Positions 44,283-53,377 of a stretch of DNA of 64,000 nt are shown one piece after another. The notes beneath the pieces are model-generated. The model was not told the DNA's origin. It saw only the letters and a program-made list of their open reading frames with translations, and did not search any database. The translations under genes and the position numbers were made by a program. Source of the DNA: Caballeronia cordobensis (lineage in GTDB: Bacteria; Pseudomonadota; Gammaproteobacteria; Burkholderiales; Burkholderiaceae); contig NZ_FCNY02000010.1 in the NCBI RefSeq assembly GCF_001544575.2, positions 124,001-188,000 of the forward strand, written 5' to 3'. Position 1 is the stretch's first letter. Each line of letters opens with the position of its first letter.

Positions 44283-44296
44283 GTATCGATTAGTAT
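44283..44296. promoter_or_regulatory. TetR-type operator 3
   Basis: GTATCGATTAGTAT, followed by ATATATTTT, is a weaker copy 26 bases before the tetR start and probably serves autoregulation. Confidence 0.5.
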
Positions 44297-44322
44297 ATAT
44301 ATTTTGACTGACGGAGATGTTC

Positions 44323-44964
44323 ATGGTTCAGCGGGGTCGGCCACGTGCGTTCGACCGTGATGCGGCGATCATTTCGGCGATGCACCTGTTCTGGGAACAT
44401 GGCTATGAGTCGACGTCTTTGTCGCAGTTAAAGGCGGCGATCGGCGGGGGCATCTCCGCGCCTAGCTTCTATGCGGCCTTTGAGTCCAAGGAGGCGCTGT
44501 ACAAGGAGGCGTTGGAGCGATACATGGAGATTTACGGCAAGGTGACCCGTAGTCTCCATGACACGTCGCTTCCGCCACGGGAAGGTGTGTTCCTGGCGCT
44601 GCTCTGTTCGGCACGGATGCAGACTGAGAGCGGCCATCCTAAGGGCTGTATGGTCGCGCTGGGCGTTGTCGGGGCCAGTTCCATCGGCAGCGAAGCCGTC
44701 ACCCAGTTGCTTCGAGAAGTTCGCACTCGGACGCGTGCCGGGTTTCGCGCCTGCGTAGCGCGGGGCATCGAGAGTGGGGAACTGCGTAGCAGCACGGATC
44801 CGGCATCGCTGTCCATCGCGTTCGACTGCTTTTTCCAGGGACTGTCTGTGCTCGCCCGCGATCGTGTCCGGCATGCCGTCATCGAGAAGGCCGTGACTGA
44901 CGCGATGGGGATGTGGGATGCAGCAGTGGACCAGCCGATGCCTAAGAAGGTCGGCAAGACTTAG
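44323..44964 (+). CDS. TetR/AcrR-family repressor of the SnoaL-exporter operon
   Basis: 213 residues from ATG 44323, which has GGAG at proper spacing; ATG 44317 is too close to it. The N-terminal HTH (GRPRAFDRDAAIISAMHLFW, SLSQLKAAIGGGISAPSFYA) is followed by an all-helical ligand domain with GCMVALGVVGASS. It is divergent from the SnoaL-exporter pair with three operator-like palindromes between them, so it most likely represses both sides until an inducer binds. Confidence 0.88.
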   Translation: MVQRGRPRAFDRDAAIISAMHLFWEHGYESTSLSQLKAAIGGGISAPSFYAAFESKEALYKEALERYMEIYGKVTRSLHDTSLPPREGVFLALLCSARMQTESGHPKGCMVALGVVGASSIGSEAVTQLLREVRTRTRAGFRACVARGIESGELRSSTDPASLSIAFDCFFQGLSVLARDRVRHAVIEKAVTDAMGMWDAAVDQPMPKKVGKT

Positions 44965-44997
44965 TCCGGAAGCAGATCAGCTTAGCATTGCCTGTCG

Positions 44998-45210
44998 ACG
45001 AAAAAGACGGGCAAGCGCGAGTTCCCTCGACGAGATGAAGCGCTTGGTGCCGTGCTAGGCACTGGCGCAGATCGTCGAGCCGCACTGGCCCAACAGCAAG
45101 ACCGGGCGGCCACCGGCCGGAGTGGCTCGATGTACGTCGAGTAACCTCGACGAAGTCGGAAGAGGCGTCCGTACCAATCCGCGGATTGATTGACTCTTCT
45201 CATCCGAGTC
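44998..45210 (+). pseudogene. IS5-family transposase remnant
   Basis: Pieces of an IS5-type transposase N-terminus are readable across frameshifts: KKTGKREF, then after one extra base LDEMKRLVP, a stop, ALAQIVEPHWPNSKTGRPP, and after another shift MYVE. The order and spacing match KREFLDEM...PW..L...I.PHYP...GRPP of this family. The rest of the element is gone. Confidence 0.6.
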
Positions 45211-45265
45211 AACGTGCGGCGGCCGCGTGATCAATCCGCATCGCTTGAACGGCGCATTCTTCAAC

Positions 45266-46066
45266 TCAGTGGGTACGCGATGGCGAAGGCTTTCGGTTGC
45301 TTGGAGGTTTGGCGACACGGCCGTCGCGACCCTTCAATAACGCTGCGAGATCCGTCTCGTTGCGCACCAGCGCACGAATGCCCGCAGCCGCGAAGCGAAC
45401 GAGGTCCGCATAATGCGCTGTCGACTTTTTTTCGCGGTCCTGTGCGCCTAGTCGCATCGCCCGGCCATTGAGTGCATGGGCCTGCTGCCGCGCTCCGACA
45501 GAGAAAAGATACGCCCACACCGCCTGCTCGCGTGCGATGCCAGGCACGACCGTATGTAGGGCGTCGATGATTCGCTCCGCAATCGGGTCATAGTAGGTTT
45601 CACGAATGCGCCGGGAGCGCTCGTCGCTGCCTAGACTCACGGACGCCACCAGCTGCACGTAAAGCGCCAGATTAACGGCATCCTCCCCATGAAAAATCTC
45701 CGACAGCGGCGTGAAGGCGATCGTCAGCACGTCTTCGATGGTGGCCTTGCGTTCGCTCGCAAACAGGTCGTCGAGCAACTTGCCACGATGTTGATTGATC
45801 GCTGACGATCGCCGCTCGAATACGGCCTCGTAGAGCTTGTCCTTGGTCGCGTAGTGGTAGTGCACGAGCGCCTGCGCGACGCCCGCTTCGTCCGCGATGT
45901 TTCGCATGCTCGCTCCGGCGTAGCCATGCTCGCCGAACACGCGCTCAGCCGCATTCAGGATCGCGGATAAGCGAGTACCCGGCGCGCGGTCGGGTTCCTG
46001 AGCACCGTTGCCGGCGTGTGCGGACGCCTTCTTTTCGCGTTGTGATCTCATCTCCGCAAGCTCCAT
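45266..46066 (-). CDS. TetR/AcrR-family regulator of the 46-54 kb catabolic genes
   Basis: Up to 266 residues (a start at MRSQREKK, 46051, is also possible). It has an HTH with ILNAAERVFGEHGYAGASMR and VAQALVHYHYATKDKLYEAV, and a C-terminal helical domain (LALYVQLVASVSLGSDERS). A basic Pro/Ser tail follows. A GATCGATC-centred palindrome just upstream, shared with the crotonase/transporter intergenic region, indicates autoregulation and control of the neighbours. Confidence 0.88.
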   Translation of the reverse strand: MELAEMRSQREKKASAHAGNGAQEPDRAPGTRLSAILNAAERVFGEHGYAGASMRNIADEAGVAQALVHYHYATKDKLYEAVFERRSSAINQHRGKLLDDLFASERKATIEDVLTIAFTPLSEIFHGEDAVNLALYVQLVASVSLGSDERSRRIRETYYDPIAERIIDALHTVVPGIAREQAVWAYLFSVGARQQAHALNGRAMRLGAQDREKKSTAHYADLVRFAAAGIRALVRNETDLAALLKGRDGRVAKPPSNRKPSPSRTH

Positions 46067-46076
46067 GGCCTTACTA

Positions 46077-46094
46077 TTCGATCGATCAGTCAGT
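46077..46094. promoter_or_regulatory. Operator upstream of the TetR gene
   Basis: TTCGATCGATCAGTCAGT shares the GATCGATCAGT core with the two sites at 48009 and 48088 and lies 11 bases above the TetR start. Confidence 0.55.
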
Positions 46095-46177
46095 ATATCG
46101 TGATCCTCGCGCGACGCGGGCCAGACGATCCGGGCCGCGTCGCCACCTGCAACGCGATGACCGGACCGCGCACGCCC

Positions 46178-47089
46178 TTATCCGAGAAACTCCGGCTCCG
46201 GCAGACCCTTGACGCCGGGCCGCACCGCGAGCACGTTGCCCGCGAGCGGCTGCTGCGCGAGTTCCTTGTCGCTCATCCGCCGGCGTGCCGTGGTAATGAA
46301 GAGGGTATCGAGGTCCGGACCGCCGAAGCACAAGCTGCTCACGCGTCGCACCGGCAGATTGACGACCATGTCGATTCTCCCGCGCGGGTCATAGCGCGTG
46401 ACGCACCAGCCATCCATGTTCGCGCTCCAGAAGCAGCCGTCGGCATCGACGGTCGAGCCGTCGCAGATGCCGCGCCCGAGCGGCACTTCCGCGAATTTGC
46501 GGCGGTTGTAGATGGCGCCATCGACCGAATCGTAGTCGAACACGTCGATCTGGCAGCTGAACGAATCGGTCATGTACATGAGCCGGTTATCGGGACTGAA
46601 GCTGATGCCGTTGATGCAGGTGATGCCCTCCATGATCAGATGCGGCTTCAGATCGGGATCGAGACGGAACAGACGTCCGCGCGGCGTGTAGGCGGCTGCT
46701 TCCACGGTGCCGGACCAGTAACGGCCGTGACGATCGCATTTGCCGTCGTTGAAGCGGTTCTTCGGCCGCTGGGCGTCGGGCCGCGCGATCTCAGTCAGCT
46801 CGCCGGTTTCGGGCGAGAAAAAGTAGAAGCCCGAGCGCATCCCCACGATCAGGCCGCCCTTCGCGCGCAGACCGATGCTGCCAATTTCTTCCTGCATCGG
46901 CCAGCTTTTCTTGGCGCCGCTTGAAATGTCGAGGCGATGGATCGCCTGCCCGATGCCATCTACCCACCAGAGCAGTTGCGTTTTCTCATCCCAGATGATC
47001 GATTCGCCCAGCACATCGGGTGTGGAATCGATCACGTCGATGACCGAACCCACCATATCGATAGGTCTCGTGATGCTGGTGACAGTCAT
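46178..47089 (-). CDS. SMP-30/gluconolactonase-family hydrolase
   Basis: A 303-residue six-bladed propeller lactonase: LGESIIWDEKTQLLWWVDG (metal Glu), KNRFNDGKCDRHGRYWSGT (metal Asn and Asp), ITCINGISFSPDNRLMYMTD and GICDGSTVDADGCFWSANM. All expected metal ligands are present. The start has GGAGG five bases upstream. It follows the crotonase in the same direction, 55 bases apart, and would open a lactone intermediate of the pathway. Confidence 0.88.
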   Translation of the reverse strand: MTVTSITRPIDMVGSVIDVIDSTPDVLGESIIWDEKTQLLWWVDGIGQAIHRLDISSGAKKSWPMQEEIGSIGLRAKGGLIVGMRSGFYFFSPETGELTEIARPDAQRPKNRFNDGKCDRHGRYWSGTVEAAAYTPRGRLFRLDPDLKPHLIMEGITCINGISFSPDNRLMYMTDSFSCQIDVFDYDSVDGAIYNRRKFAEVPLGRGICDGSTVDADGCFWSANMDGWCVTRYDPRGRIDMVVNLPVRRVSSLCFGGPDLDTLFITTARRRMSDKELAQQPLAGNVLAVRPGVKGLPEPEFLG

Positions 47090-47144
47090 GTTGCCTCCTT
47101 GATCCTGACGTTGATATCCATATCGACGAATCCGACCCGTCCGC

Positions 47145-47909
47145 TCAGACGGCCAGCTCCTTCATGCGGGCGATGCCTTCGAGCGCGAGTCCGTAACCCA
47201 GGACGTCGTGCAGGCGGGCTTTCAGCTCCTGGTTCAGGCAGGTGCGCGTGTAGCGTCTCACGAGACGCGGCTGTTTGAGCATCAACTGCGCGAGTTCGCG
47301 GGCCCGCGGCAGAAGCCCGGCCTGCGGCAGCACTTCGTTCACGAGGCCCATCTCCAACGCCTCGCTGGCCGAAATGCTTTGGCCCGTCAGCAGGAAGTAG
47401 TGGCCGCGCGCGCGGCCCATCAGCAGTGGCATGATCAGATGCATGCCATCGCCCGGCACCATGCCGCCCTGGAAGTGCGCGGTGTCCTGGATCGTCGCAG
47501 TGTCCGATGCCAGCACGATGTCGCCCAGCAGTGGAATCTCCGCGTGCCGCACGGCCGGCCCGTTGATGATGCTGATCACCGGCGCTTCGATATTGAGCAG
47601 GTTGATGAGCAGATGCTTCGCTTCCCAGTAGATCGGATCGTAGATCGTGGGTGTCATCGAATTGCGGTTCTGGTGCATGCCCGGCGCGATGGACGGCCCG
47701 CTGAACGCATCGCCCGTGCCGGTCATGATTACGACGTCGTTTTCCCGGTCTCGGCCGACGTCGAGAAACGCCTGCTCGAACTCGCGGTGTGCCGTCAGAT
47801 TCCACACGAGCGGCCCGCCGTGTGTGTGAAAGTGCATCTCCAGTACGCCGTCGGTGCGCGTCATGCGGATGGTCTCGAACTTGTCTGCGTATTCGTCGAA
47901 GTTGCTCAC
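47145..47909 (-). CDS. Crotonase-family hydrolase resembling 6-oxocamphor hydrolase
   Basis: A 254-residue enoyl-CoA hydratase/isomerase-fold enzyme starting at GTG. NGPAVRHAEIPLLGDIVLAS, TAHFQGGMVPGDGMHLIMPL, GRARGHYFLLTGQ and ASEALEMGLVNEVLP resemble, from memory, the camphor-pathway beta-diketone hydrolase (with VPGDG and FLLTGQ) more than CoA-dependent hydratases. Such enzymes cleave cyclic 1,3-diketones without CoA. The acyl-CoA pocket features are not obvious. The exact substrate here is unknown; a terpenoid or alicyclic ring cleavage is inferred. Confidence 0.75.
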   Translation of the reverse strand: MSNFDEYADKFETIRMTRTDGVLEMHFHTHGGPLVWNLTAHREFEQAFLDVGRDRENDVVIMTGTGDAFSGPSIAPGMHQNRNSMTPTIYDPIYWEAKHLLINLLNIEAPVISIINGPAVRHAEIPLLGDIVLASDTATIQDTAHFQGGMVPGDGMHLIMPLLMGRARGHYFLLTGQSISASEALEMGLVNEVLPQAGLLPRARELAQLMLKQPRLVRRYTRTCLNQELKARLHDVLGYGLALEGIARMKELAV

Positions 47910-48008
47910 GGCTCTGTCCTCTGCTCAACGTTGGAAATCGCGCCGGCGCACGCCGCCGATGGCGTTGGCATGCATCCGCGCAAGGTAATCAAGCGCCGAT
48001 ACTAGTCC

Positions 48009-48026
48009 TGACTGATCGATCAGTCA
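48009..48026. promoter_or_regulatory. Perfect 18-bp palindromic operator
   Basis: TGACTGATCGATCAGTCA is fully symmetrical and lies between the divergent crotonase and transporter genes. It is the best copy of the site also found before the TetR gene. Confidence 0.65.
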
Positions 48027-48087
48027 ACAAGGGAAATTCCGGTCCCGCTACCGGTTGACCGGGTGTTTGCCCATCCGTTACTGTGCT

Positions 48088-48106
48088 GACTGTTCGATCG
48101 ATCAGT
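48088..48106. promoter_or_regulatory. Third copy of the TetR operator
   Basis: GACTGTTCGATCGATCAGT repeats the GATCGATCAGT core, nearer to the transporter gene, so each divergent promoter probably has its own site. Confidence 0.55.
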
Positions 48107-48260
48107 TTTTGATCCGAGCGATCCGCCGCCTTTGGGTACGCCCTGACAAAGAACAGATGCCGCCGGACCATCAGCATGTCCGAGGTTCAAGGAGACAGCT
48201 TCATGAGACGCTTTCCGTCGTTCGTATGCCGTTCCGTCCACCAACATTGAGAGGGTCATC

Positions 48261-49598
48261 ATGTCGCGCAAAATCGCTCTCGATACCAACTCGTCCGCCC
48301 CGGCGACGCCCCAAATGGACACGCAACGTGCGCTGTATTTCAAGGTCGCGCTGCGCCTCGTGCCGCTGCTGATCGTGTGCTACGTGGTCGCGTATCTGGA
48401 CCGCATCAACGTCGGCTTCGCCAAGCTTCAGATGCAGGACGCGCTCGGCTTCAGCGATGCGGTGTACGGTCTGGGCGCCGGCATTTTCTTCATCGGCTAT
48501 TTTTTGTTCGAGGTGCCGAGCAATCTGCTCTTGCAACGCATCGGCGCACGCAAGACCATCACGCGCATCATGGTTCTGTGGGGCATCACCGGCTGCGCGA
48601 TGGCGACGGTATCGAGCCCGACGGCCTTCTACGGGCTGCGTTTTCTGCTCGGCGTGTTCGAGGCCGGCTTCTTTCCGGGCGTCGTGTACTACTTGAGCCA
48701 GTGGTTTCCGCGTCATCGCCGCGGCCAGATTCTAGGACTCTTCATGACGGGCTTTCCGATCGCAGGGGCGATCGGCGGACCGGTGTCGGGCTGGGCGATG
48801 TCGCGGCTCGGTGGCGTCGCGGGTCTCGCGGGCTGGCAGTGGCTCTATATCGTTGAAGCTGCTCCTGCGGTGCTGCTCGGCATCGTGACGTGGTTCACGC
48901 TGTCCGACGACATCGGGCGTGCAAAATGGCTGACCGAATCGGAGCGCGACGCTTTGCGCCATGCATTGCGTGCCGAAGGCAGCGACGCGGAGCCGAAGCA
49001 TACCGGACAGTTGCGGCAGGTGATAGCCGATCCCAAGGTGTACCTTATAAGCTTCGCGTATTTCACGTTCATCTGCGGCACGTATGCGCTGAGCTTCTGG
49101 TTGCCGACGGTGCTCAGGAGCGCGGGCGCGACGAGCGTGGAGCGTGTCGGCTGGCTGTCGGCGATTCCCTACGGTATCGCGGCCGTGGGCATGGTGCTGA
49201 TCTGCCGCAACTCGGACCGGCTGCTCGAGCGTCGCTGGCATGGCGCGCTGGCAGCCTTCGCAGGGGCGATTGCGCTTTCGCTGCTGCCGCTTATGGCGCA
49301 TGATCTGACTGCGACCATCGTGCTGCTGACGATCGCATCGACCACGGTGTTCGTCACACTTCCGCTGCTGTGGTCGCTCGCATCCGACTATTTCGCGGGC
49401 TCGTCGGTGGCTGCTGCCGCAATCGCTTTCGTCAACAGCCTCGGCCTGCTAGGCGGCTTCGCCAGTCCGTTCGCAATGGGCTGGCTCAAGACATTGAGCG
49501 GCACGCTGAGCAGTGGGCTTTATCTGATGACCACGCTGCTTGCACTGGGTGCATGCGCGATGCTGTGCATGCGTACCGGCCGTCAGTCGAATGCATAA
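48261..49598 (+). CDS. MFS transporter, anion:cation symporter (ACS) type
   Basis: A 445-residue uptake permease with 12 predicted helices. Signature parts: LIVCYVVAYLDRINVGFAKL in helix 1, GIFFIGYFLFEVPSNLLLQR, IGARKTITRIMVLWGITG, RFLLGVFEAGFFPGVVYYLS, and WFPRHRRGQILGLFMTG. These fit ACS/phthalate-permease-like carriers of organic acids. The ribosome site GAGAGGG precedes the ATG. It overlaps the molybdenum hydroxylase large subunit by 8 bases, so substrate uptake and oxidation are co-expressed. Confidence 0.88.
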   Translation: MSRKIALDTNSSAPATPQMDTQRALYFKVALRLVPLLIVCYVVAYLDRINVGFAKLQMQDALGFSDAVYGLGAGIFFIGYFLFEVPSNLLLQRIGARKTITRIMVLWGITGCAMATVSSPTAFYGLRFLLGVFEAGFFPGVVYYLSQWFPRHRRGQILGLFMTGFPIAGAIGGPVSGWAMSRLGGVAGLAGWQWLYIVEAAPAVLLGIVTWFTLSDDIGRAKWLTESERDALRHALRAEGSDAEPKHTGQLRQVIADPKVYLISFAYFTFICGTYALSFWLPTVLRSAGATSVERVGWLSAIPYGIAAVGMVLICRNSDRLLERRWHGALAAFAGAIALSLLPLMAHDLTATIVLLTIASTTVFVTLPLLWSLASDYFAGSSVAAAAIAFVNSLGLLGGFASPFAMGWLKTLSGTLSSGLYLMTTLLALGACAMLCMRTGRQSNA

Positions 49599-52035
49599 TC
49601 AACCAACGAACGTCGAGGCTGCGCAATCGGGCCCGCACGCGGCAAACATGGAACAGACCTTCAAGGATGCATCGCCGGGGAGCCTGCTCGGGGAAAGCGT
49701 GGCGCGACTGGATGGCGCGCGCTTCGTCTCGGGACGTGTCGACTACAGCGCTGACCTCATTCCTCGAGATGCCCTCCATCTCGCCATACTGCGCAGCGCG
49801 CACGCGTGCGCGAGGATCGTGTCGATCGACCTGTCCGAGGCGCTGGCGATGCCCGGCGTTGTCGCCGGCCTGACGGGCGAGGAAGCGGCCCTCTCCAGCG
49901 ACGCGATGCCGCCGGCGATGGACCTGCCCGCGAAAGGCGCGCGCGGTCCCCTGCAGAGCCGCTGCCTTGCGCTCGAAGAGGCGACCTACTTCGGTCAACC
50001 CGTGGCGGCGCTCGTGGCGACTTCGGTTCACGATGCTCAGGCGGCGCTCGCGAAGATTCGCATCGAATACGAAGTGCGCGCGCCGACCGTAAGCGCGCGT
50101 GACGCATTGCGCGACGGTGCGTCGATCGTCCAGCCCGGCTGGGACACGAATCTGCTCGTGCACGACCGCATCCGCTCAGGTGACGCGGATGCCGCGTTCG
50201 AGCGGGCGGCACACGTCACGCGAGGCGAACTGACAATCGGCTCGTCGACGAGCGCGCCGATGGAAACGCTCTGCTATGTCGCCGAATGGGATGCGCGCGG
50301 CGAGCGTTACGCGCTCACTGGCACGTTCCAGAATCCCCATACGAGCCGCTGGCTGATCGCTGCCGCGCTGCGCGTGAAGGAGTCGCAGGTGCGCGTGATC
50401 GCGCCGCGTATCGGCGGCACGTTCGGGCTCAAGATGGCGGGGCATCCGGAAGAAGTGCTGGTCGCGCTCTTCAGCCGGCTCACGAAGCGCCCGGTGGCAT
50501 GGATTGAGGAACGGCGAGAAACCCTGCTAGCGGGCGCGCGTTCGCAGCATCACAGCTTCGAGATTGCCGCGGATGAGGACGGCAGGCTGATCGGCTGGCG
50601 CGATCGCATCCTGGTCGATGTCGGGATCGTCGGAGCCGGTCATAGCTGGGCGATGGCGCTCGTTACACCGGCGGTGTTTCCGACCGTCTATACGATCGAG
50701 CATTGCGACGTCGAGTGCTCGCTGGCCATGACCAATCAGCCGCCGTGGCAGGCCATACGCGGTTACGGCAAGGAGATCGGCAATCTCGTGCTCGAACGCG
50801 CGATCGATCTGCTCGCGCAACAGACCGGCATGGATCCGGTCGAACTACGCCGTCGCAACCTCGTGGCGCGCGAAGCCTTGCCGCGCCTCCTGCCATCCGG
50901 CCTGAATGTGGACAGCGGTGACTATCCGGGCGGCCTCGACCAGTTGCTCACGATGTTCGACTACCCGCGATGGCAGGCGCAGGCGCGCGCCGCGCGCCAT
51001 ACGGAGTGCCGCATCGGGATCGGCGTTGCGTTCGAACTCACGCCGGAGGGCGGCGCGCGGCCAGGAAACTTCCCCAACGGCTACGAGACGTCCACGGTAC
51101 GCATGATGCCTTCGGGCGACGTGCAGGTGCTGACAGGCGTGACGTCCCCCGGCAGCGGCAGCGACACCGGCATCGCACAGATGGTCGCGGGCGAACTCGG
51201 CTTGCGCGCCAACCAGGTGAGCATCATTGAAGGCGATACCGACGTGACGCCGCTCGGCACCGGCAACGCCAGCAGCCGTGCGCTCATGTATGGCGGCACG
51301 GCTGCGTACCTCGCCGCGCGGGAATTGCGTGACAGGCTTGCGCAGTGCGCCGCCAACCTGCTCGGCGGAACGGCCGACGACATCGTGCTGCGCGACAGCC
51401 ATGCGCGCCGCCAGTCGAACGGCGCGCAGATCGCCGTGGCCGAACTCGCACTCGGCGCACACTTGCGTCCATTCACCGTGGCTGCGGGCGTGACCCTTCC
51501 GCTCGAAGTGACGCGAAGCTTCGCGCCGAAGAACGTCCGCGTGGAACCGGACGCGCAAGGCCGCATTGCCACCTACCCGACGTTCTCGTATTCCGTGCAT
51601 GCCGTCGCGCTCGAACTCGACATGACGACCGGCAACAGCAAGCTCCTCGACTATGCCGTGGTGCACGACTGCGGCGCGATGATCAACCCCGCGCTCGTGG
51701 AAGCGCAACTCAGGGGGGCGATCGTGATGGGCATCGGCGTGGCGCTGTGGGAACTCATCAAGATGGACGAGCAGAATCGCATGATCACCGATCGCTTCAA
51801 GAGCTACCTGCTACCGCGTGCAAACGATCTGCCGCCGATTCGCGTGGGGCATCGCGTGACGCTCAATCCCTTTCATCCGCTCGGCATGAAGGGCGCGGGC
51901 GAATCGGGGCTCGGCGGCGCGCTTGCGGCCGTCAGCAATGCCGTGGCGAATGCGCTAGGTAACGACGCGTGTCTCGCGCACGTGCCAGCAACGCCCGCGC
52001 GCGTGATCGCTTCCCTGAAGGAGCGACGCGCGTGA
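49591..52035 (+). CDS. Xanthine dehydrogenase-family molybdopterin-binding subunit
   Basis: About 814 residues, the catalytic large subunit of a molybdenum hydroxylase. Parts in order: SLLGESVARLDGARFVSGRVDY (Ald_Xan_dh N-domain), GQPVAALVATSVHDAQAAL-like region, RIGGTFGLKMAGHPEEVLVA, NQPPWQAIRGYGKEIGNLVLE, GSGSDTGIAQMVAGELGL, and LGMKGAGESGLGGALAAVSN near the end, which carries the conserved active-site Glu. A start at 49648 (MEQTF) is also possible. It hydroxylates or oxidises a carbon next to a ring nitrogen or carbonyl; the substrate is unknown. Confidence 0.9.
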   Translation: MHNQPTNVEAAQSGPHAANMEQTFKDASPGSLLGESVARLDGARFVSGRVDYSADLIPRDALHLAILRSAHACARIVSIDLSEALAMPGVVAGLTGEEAALSSDAMPPAMDLPAKGARGPLQSRCLALEEATYFGQPVAALVATSVHDAQAALAKIRIEYEVRAPTVSARDALRDGASIVQPGWDTNLLVHDRIRSGDADAAFERAAHVTRGELTIGSSTSAPMETLCYVAEWDARGERYALTGTFQNPHTSRWLIAAALRVKESQVRVIAPRIGGTFGLKMAGHPEEVLVALFSRLTKRPVAWIEERRETLLAGARSQHHSFEIAADEDGRLIGWRDRILVDVGIVGAGHSWAMALVTPAVFPTVYTIEHCDVECSLAMTNQPPWQAIRGYGKEIGNLVLERAIDLLAQQTGMDPVELRRRNLVAREALPRLLPSGLNVDSGDYPGGLDQLLTMFDYPRWQAQARAARHTECRIGIGVAFELTPEGGARPGNFPNGYETSTVRMMPSGDVQVLTGVTSPGSGSDTGIAQMVAGELGLRANQVSIIEGDTDVTPLGTGNASSRALMYGGTAAYLAARELRDRLAQCAANLLGGTADDIVLRDSHARRQSNGAQIAVAELALGAHLRPFTVAAGVTLPLEVTRSFAPKNVRVEPDAQGRIATYPTFSYSVHAVALELDMTTGNSKLLDYAVVHDCGAMINPALVEAQLRGAIVMGIGVALWELIKMDEQNRMITDRFKSYLLPRANDLPPIRVGHRVTLNPFHPLGMKGAGESGLGGALAAVSNAVANALGNDACLAHVPATPARVIASLKERRA

Positions 52036-52892
52036 TAGGGCATCGCTTCGATTTTCACCAGCCAAGGGAACTCGACGAAGCGGCGGGCTTGCTGGCTCGG
52101 TTCGGCGAGGACGCGTCCGTGCTCGGCGGCGGCACGATGCTGGTGCCGTCGATGTCGGCGAATCTCGTGCGGCCCGCGCATCTCATCAGTCTGAGCGCGC
52201 TCGGTCTGGATTCGATCGTGCTGGACGGCACGCATATGCGTATCGGCGCGATGACGACCTACGCGCAGCTGCTTGCCTCGCCGATCGTCGCAAACCATGC
52301 GCCGCTTCTCGCCGCGATGGCCGCGCAAGTCACGGGCGGCGCATCGATCCTCAATCAGGGAACGCTCGGCGGCGCCGCGAGCTTTGCGAACCCATCGTCC
52401 GATGCGCCGGGCTGTCTTGCGGCGCTGGAGGCGGTGTTCGAGTTGCGCTCGTCGCAGGGCAAGCGTTGCGTCGAGGCCCGCGATTTTTTCGCCGACGCGT
52501 TTCGTACCGCGCGGCGCGCGGGCGAATTCCTCACGGGCATTCTCGTTCCGCGCGACGCGACGCTCATCGCCTGCCAGTACCAGAAGTACAAGGCGAGCGC
52601 GAGTTCATGGCCCATCGTTACTGTCGCGTGCTCGTTGCATCGTGGCGCGCAGACGAGCGTGCGGCTTGCGGTCGGAGCGGCAGGGCGCCGACCGGCGTAT
52701 CACCGCTTCGTGGTCGACGAGAGATCGTTGTTCGCGCCCGATGCCATTATCGAGCAGGCGGCGGGCAGGGCGCTCGATCTGGTCGGCGAGGGCTGGTCCG
52801 ATGAACTTGCGGACGGCCACTACCGTCGCGCCATCGTGCCGGGTGTCGTGAGGCGGCATTTGCGCGCGCTACTAGCGGGAGCGAAGACATGA
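52032..52892 (+). CDS. Molybdenum hydroxylase FAD-binding (medium) subunit
   Basis: A 286-residue CoxM/CutM-type subunit from a GTG coupled to the previous stop as GTGA. FAD-contact segments are VLGGGTMLVPSMSANLVRPAHL and LNQGTLGGAASFANPSSDAP (TxGG motif). The C-terminal CO-dehydrogenase flavoprotein domain includes YQKYKASASSWPIVTVA and VRLAVGAAGRRP. It passes electrons from the iron-sulphur subunit to an acceptor. Confidence 0.9.
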   Translation: MIGHRFDFHQPRELDEAAGLLARFGEDASVLGGGTMLVPSMSANLVRPAHLISLSALGLDSIVLDGTHMRIGAMTTYAQLLASPIVANHAPLLAAMAAQVTGGASILNQGTLGGAASFANPSSDAPGCLAALEAVFELRSSQGKRCVEARDFFADAFRTARRAGEFLTGILVPRDATLIACQYQKYKASASSWPIVTVACSLHRGAQTSVRLAVGAAGRRPAYHRFVVDERSLFAPDAIIEQAAGRALDLVGEGWSDELADGHYRRAIVPGVVRRHLRALLAGAKT

Positions 52893-53377
52893 AAGAAACG
52901 ATTCAGGTGCGGCTCGCGCTCAATGGCGAGCCGCGTGTCGCGGATGTGGACTCGCGGCTGTTGCTCGTCGAACTGATCCGCGATGCGCTGGATGCAAAAG
53001 GGACCCGCGTCGGCTGTCTGACCGGCGATTGCGGGGCGTGCACGGTGCTGGTCGATGGCGAGGTAAAAAAGTCCTGCCTCGTCCTGGCGGCGTCGATTTC
53101 GGGCAACGATGTGCGAACGATCGAAGGCATCGAGGGAATCGAGACGCTGAAGGAGGCGTTTATCGCGGAGAACGGATTCCAGTGCGGCTTTTGCACGAGC
53201 GGCATGATCGTCGCGGCCGCGGATCTGTTGAAGCACAATCCGTTGCCGAGTCACGAAGAGATACGGCGCGCCATCAGCGGCAACCTGTGCCGATGCACCG
53301 GCTACGAAGCCATCGTCAATGCAGTCTATCGTGCGGCGCATGGCGGCTGCTTGTCTGGAGGACGCGATGACGAATGA
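52889..53377 (+). CDS. Molybdenum hydroxylase [2Fe-2S] subunit
   Basis: A 162-residue small subunit with plant-type cluster ligands in GCLTGDCGACTVLVDG and the second cluster in GFQCGFCTSGM and GNLCRCTGY. It is coupled by ATGA to the FAD subunit. With the two preceding genes it forms a complete L-M-S molybdenum hydroxylase in an order (L, M, S) frequent in proteobacterial catabolic clusters. Confidence 0.93.
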   Translation: MKETIQVRLALNGEPRVADVDSRLLLVELIRDALDAKGTRVGCLTGDCGACTVLVDGEVKKSCLVLAASISGNDVRTIEGIEGIETLKEAFIAENGFQCGFCTSGMIVAAADLLKHNPLPSHEEIRRAISGNLCRCTGYEAIVNAVYRAAHGGCLSGGRDDE

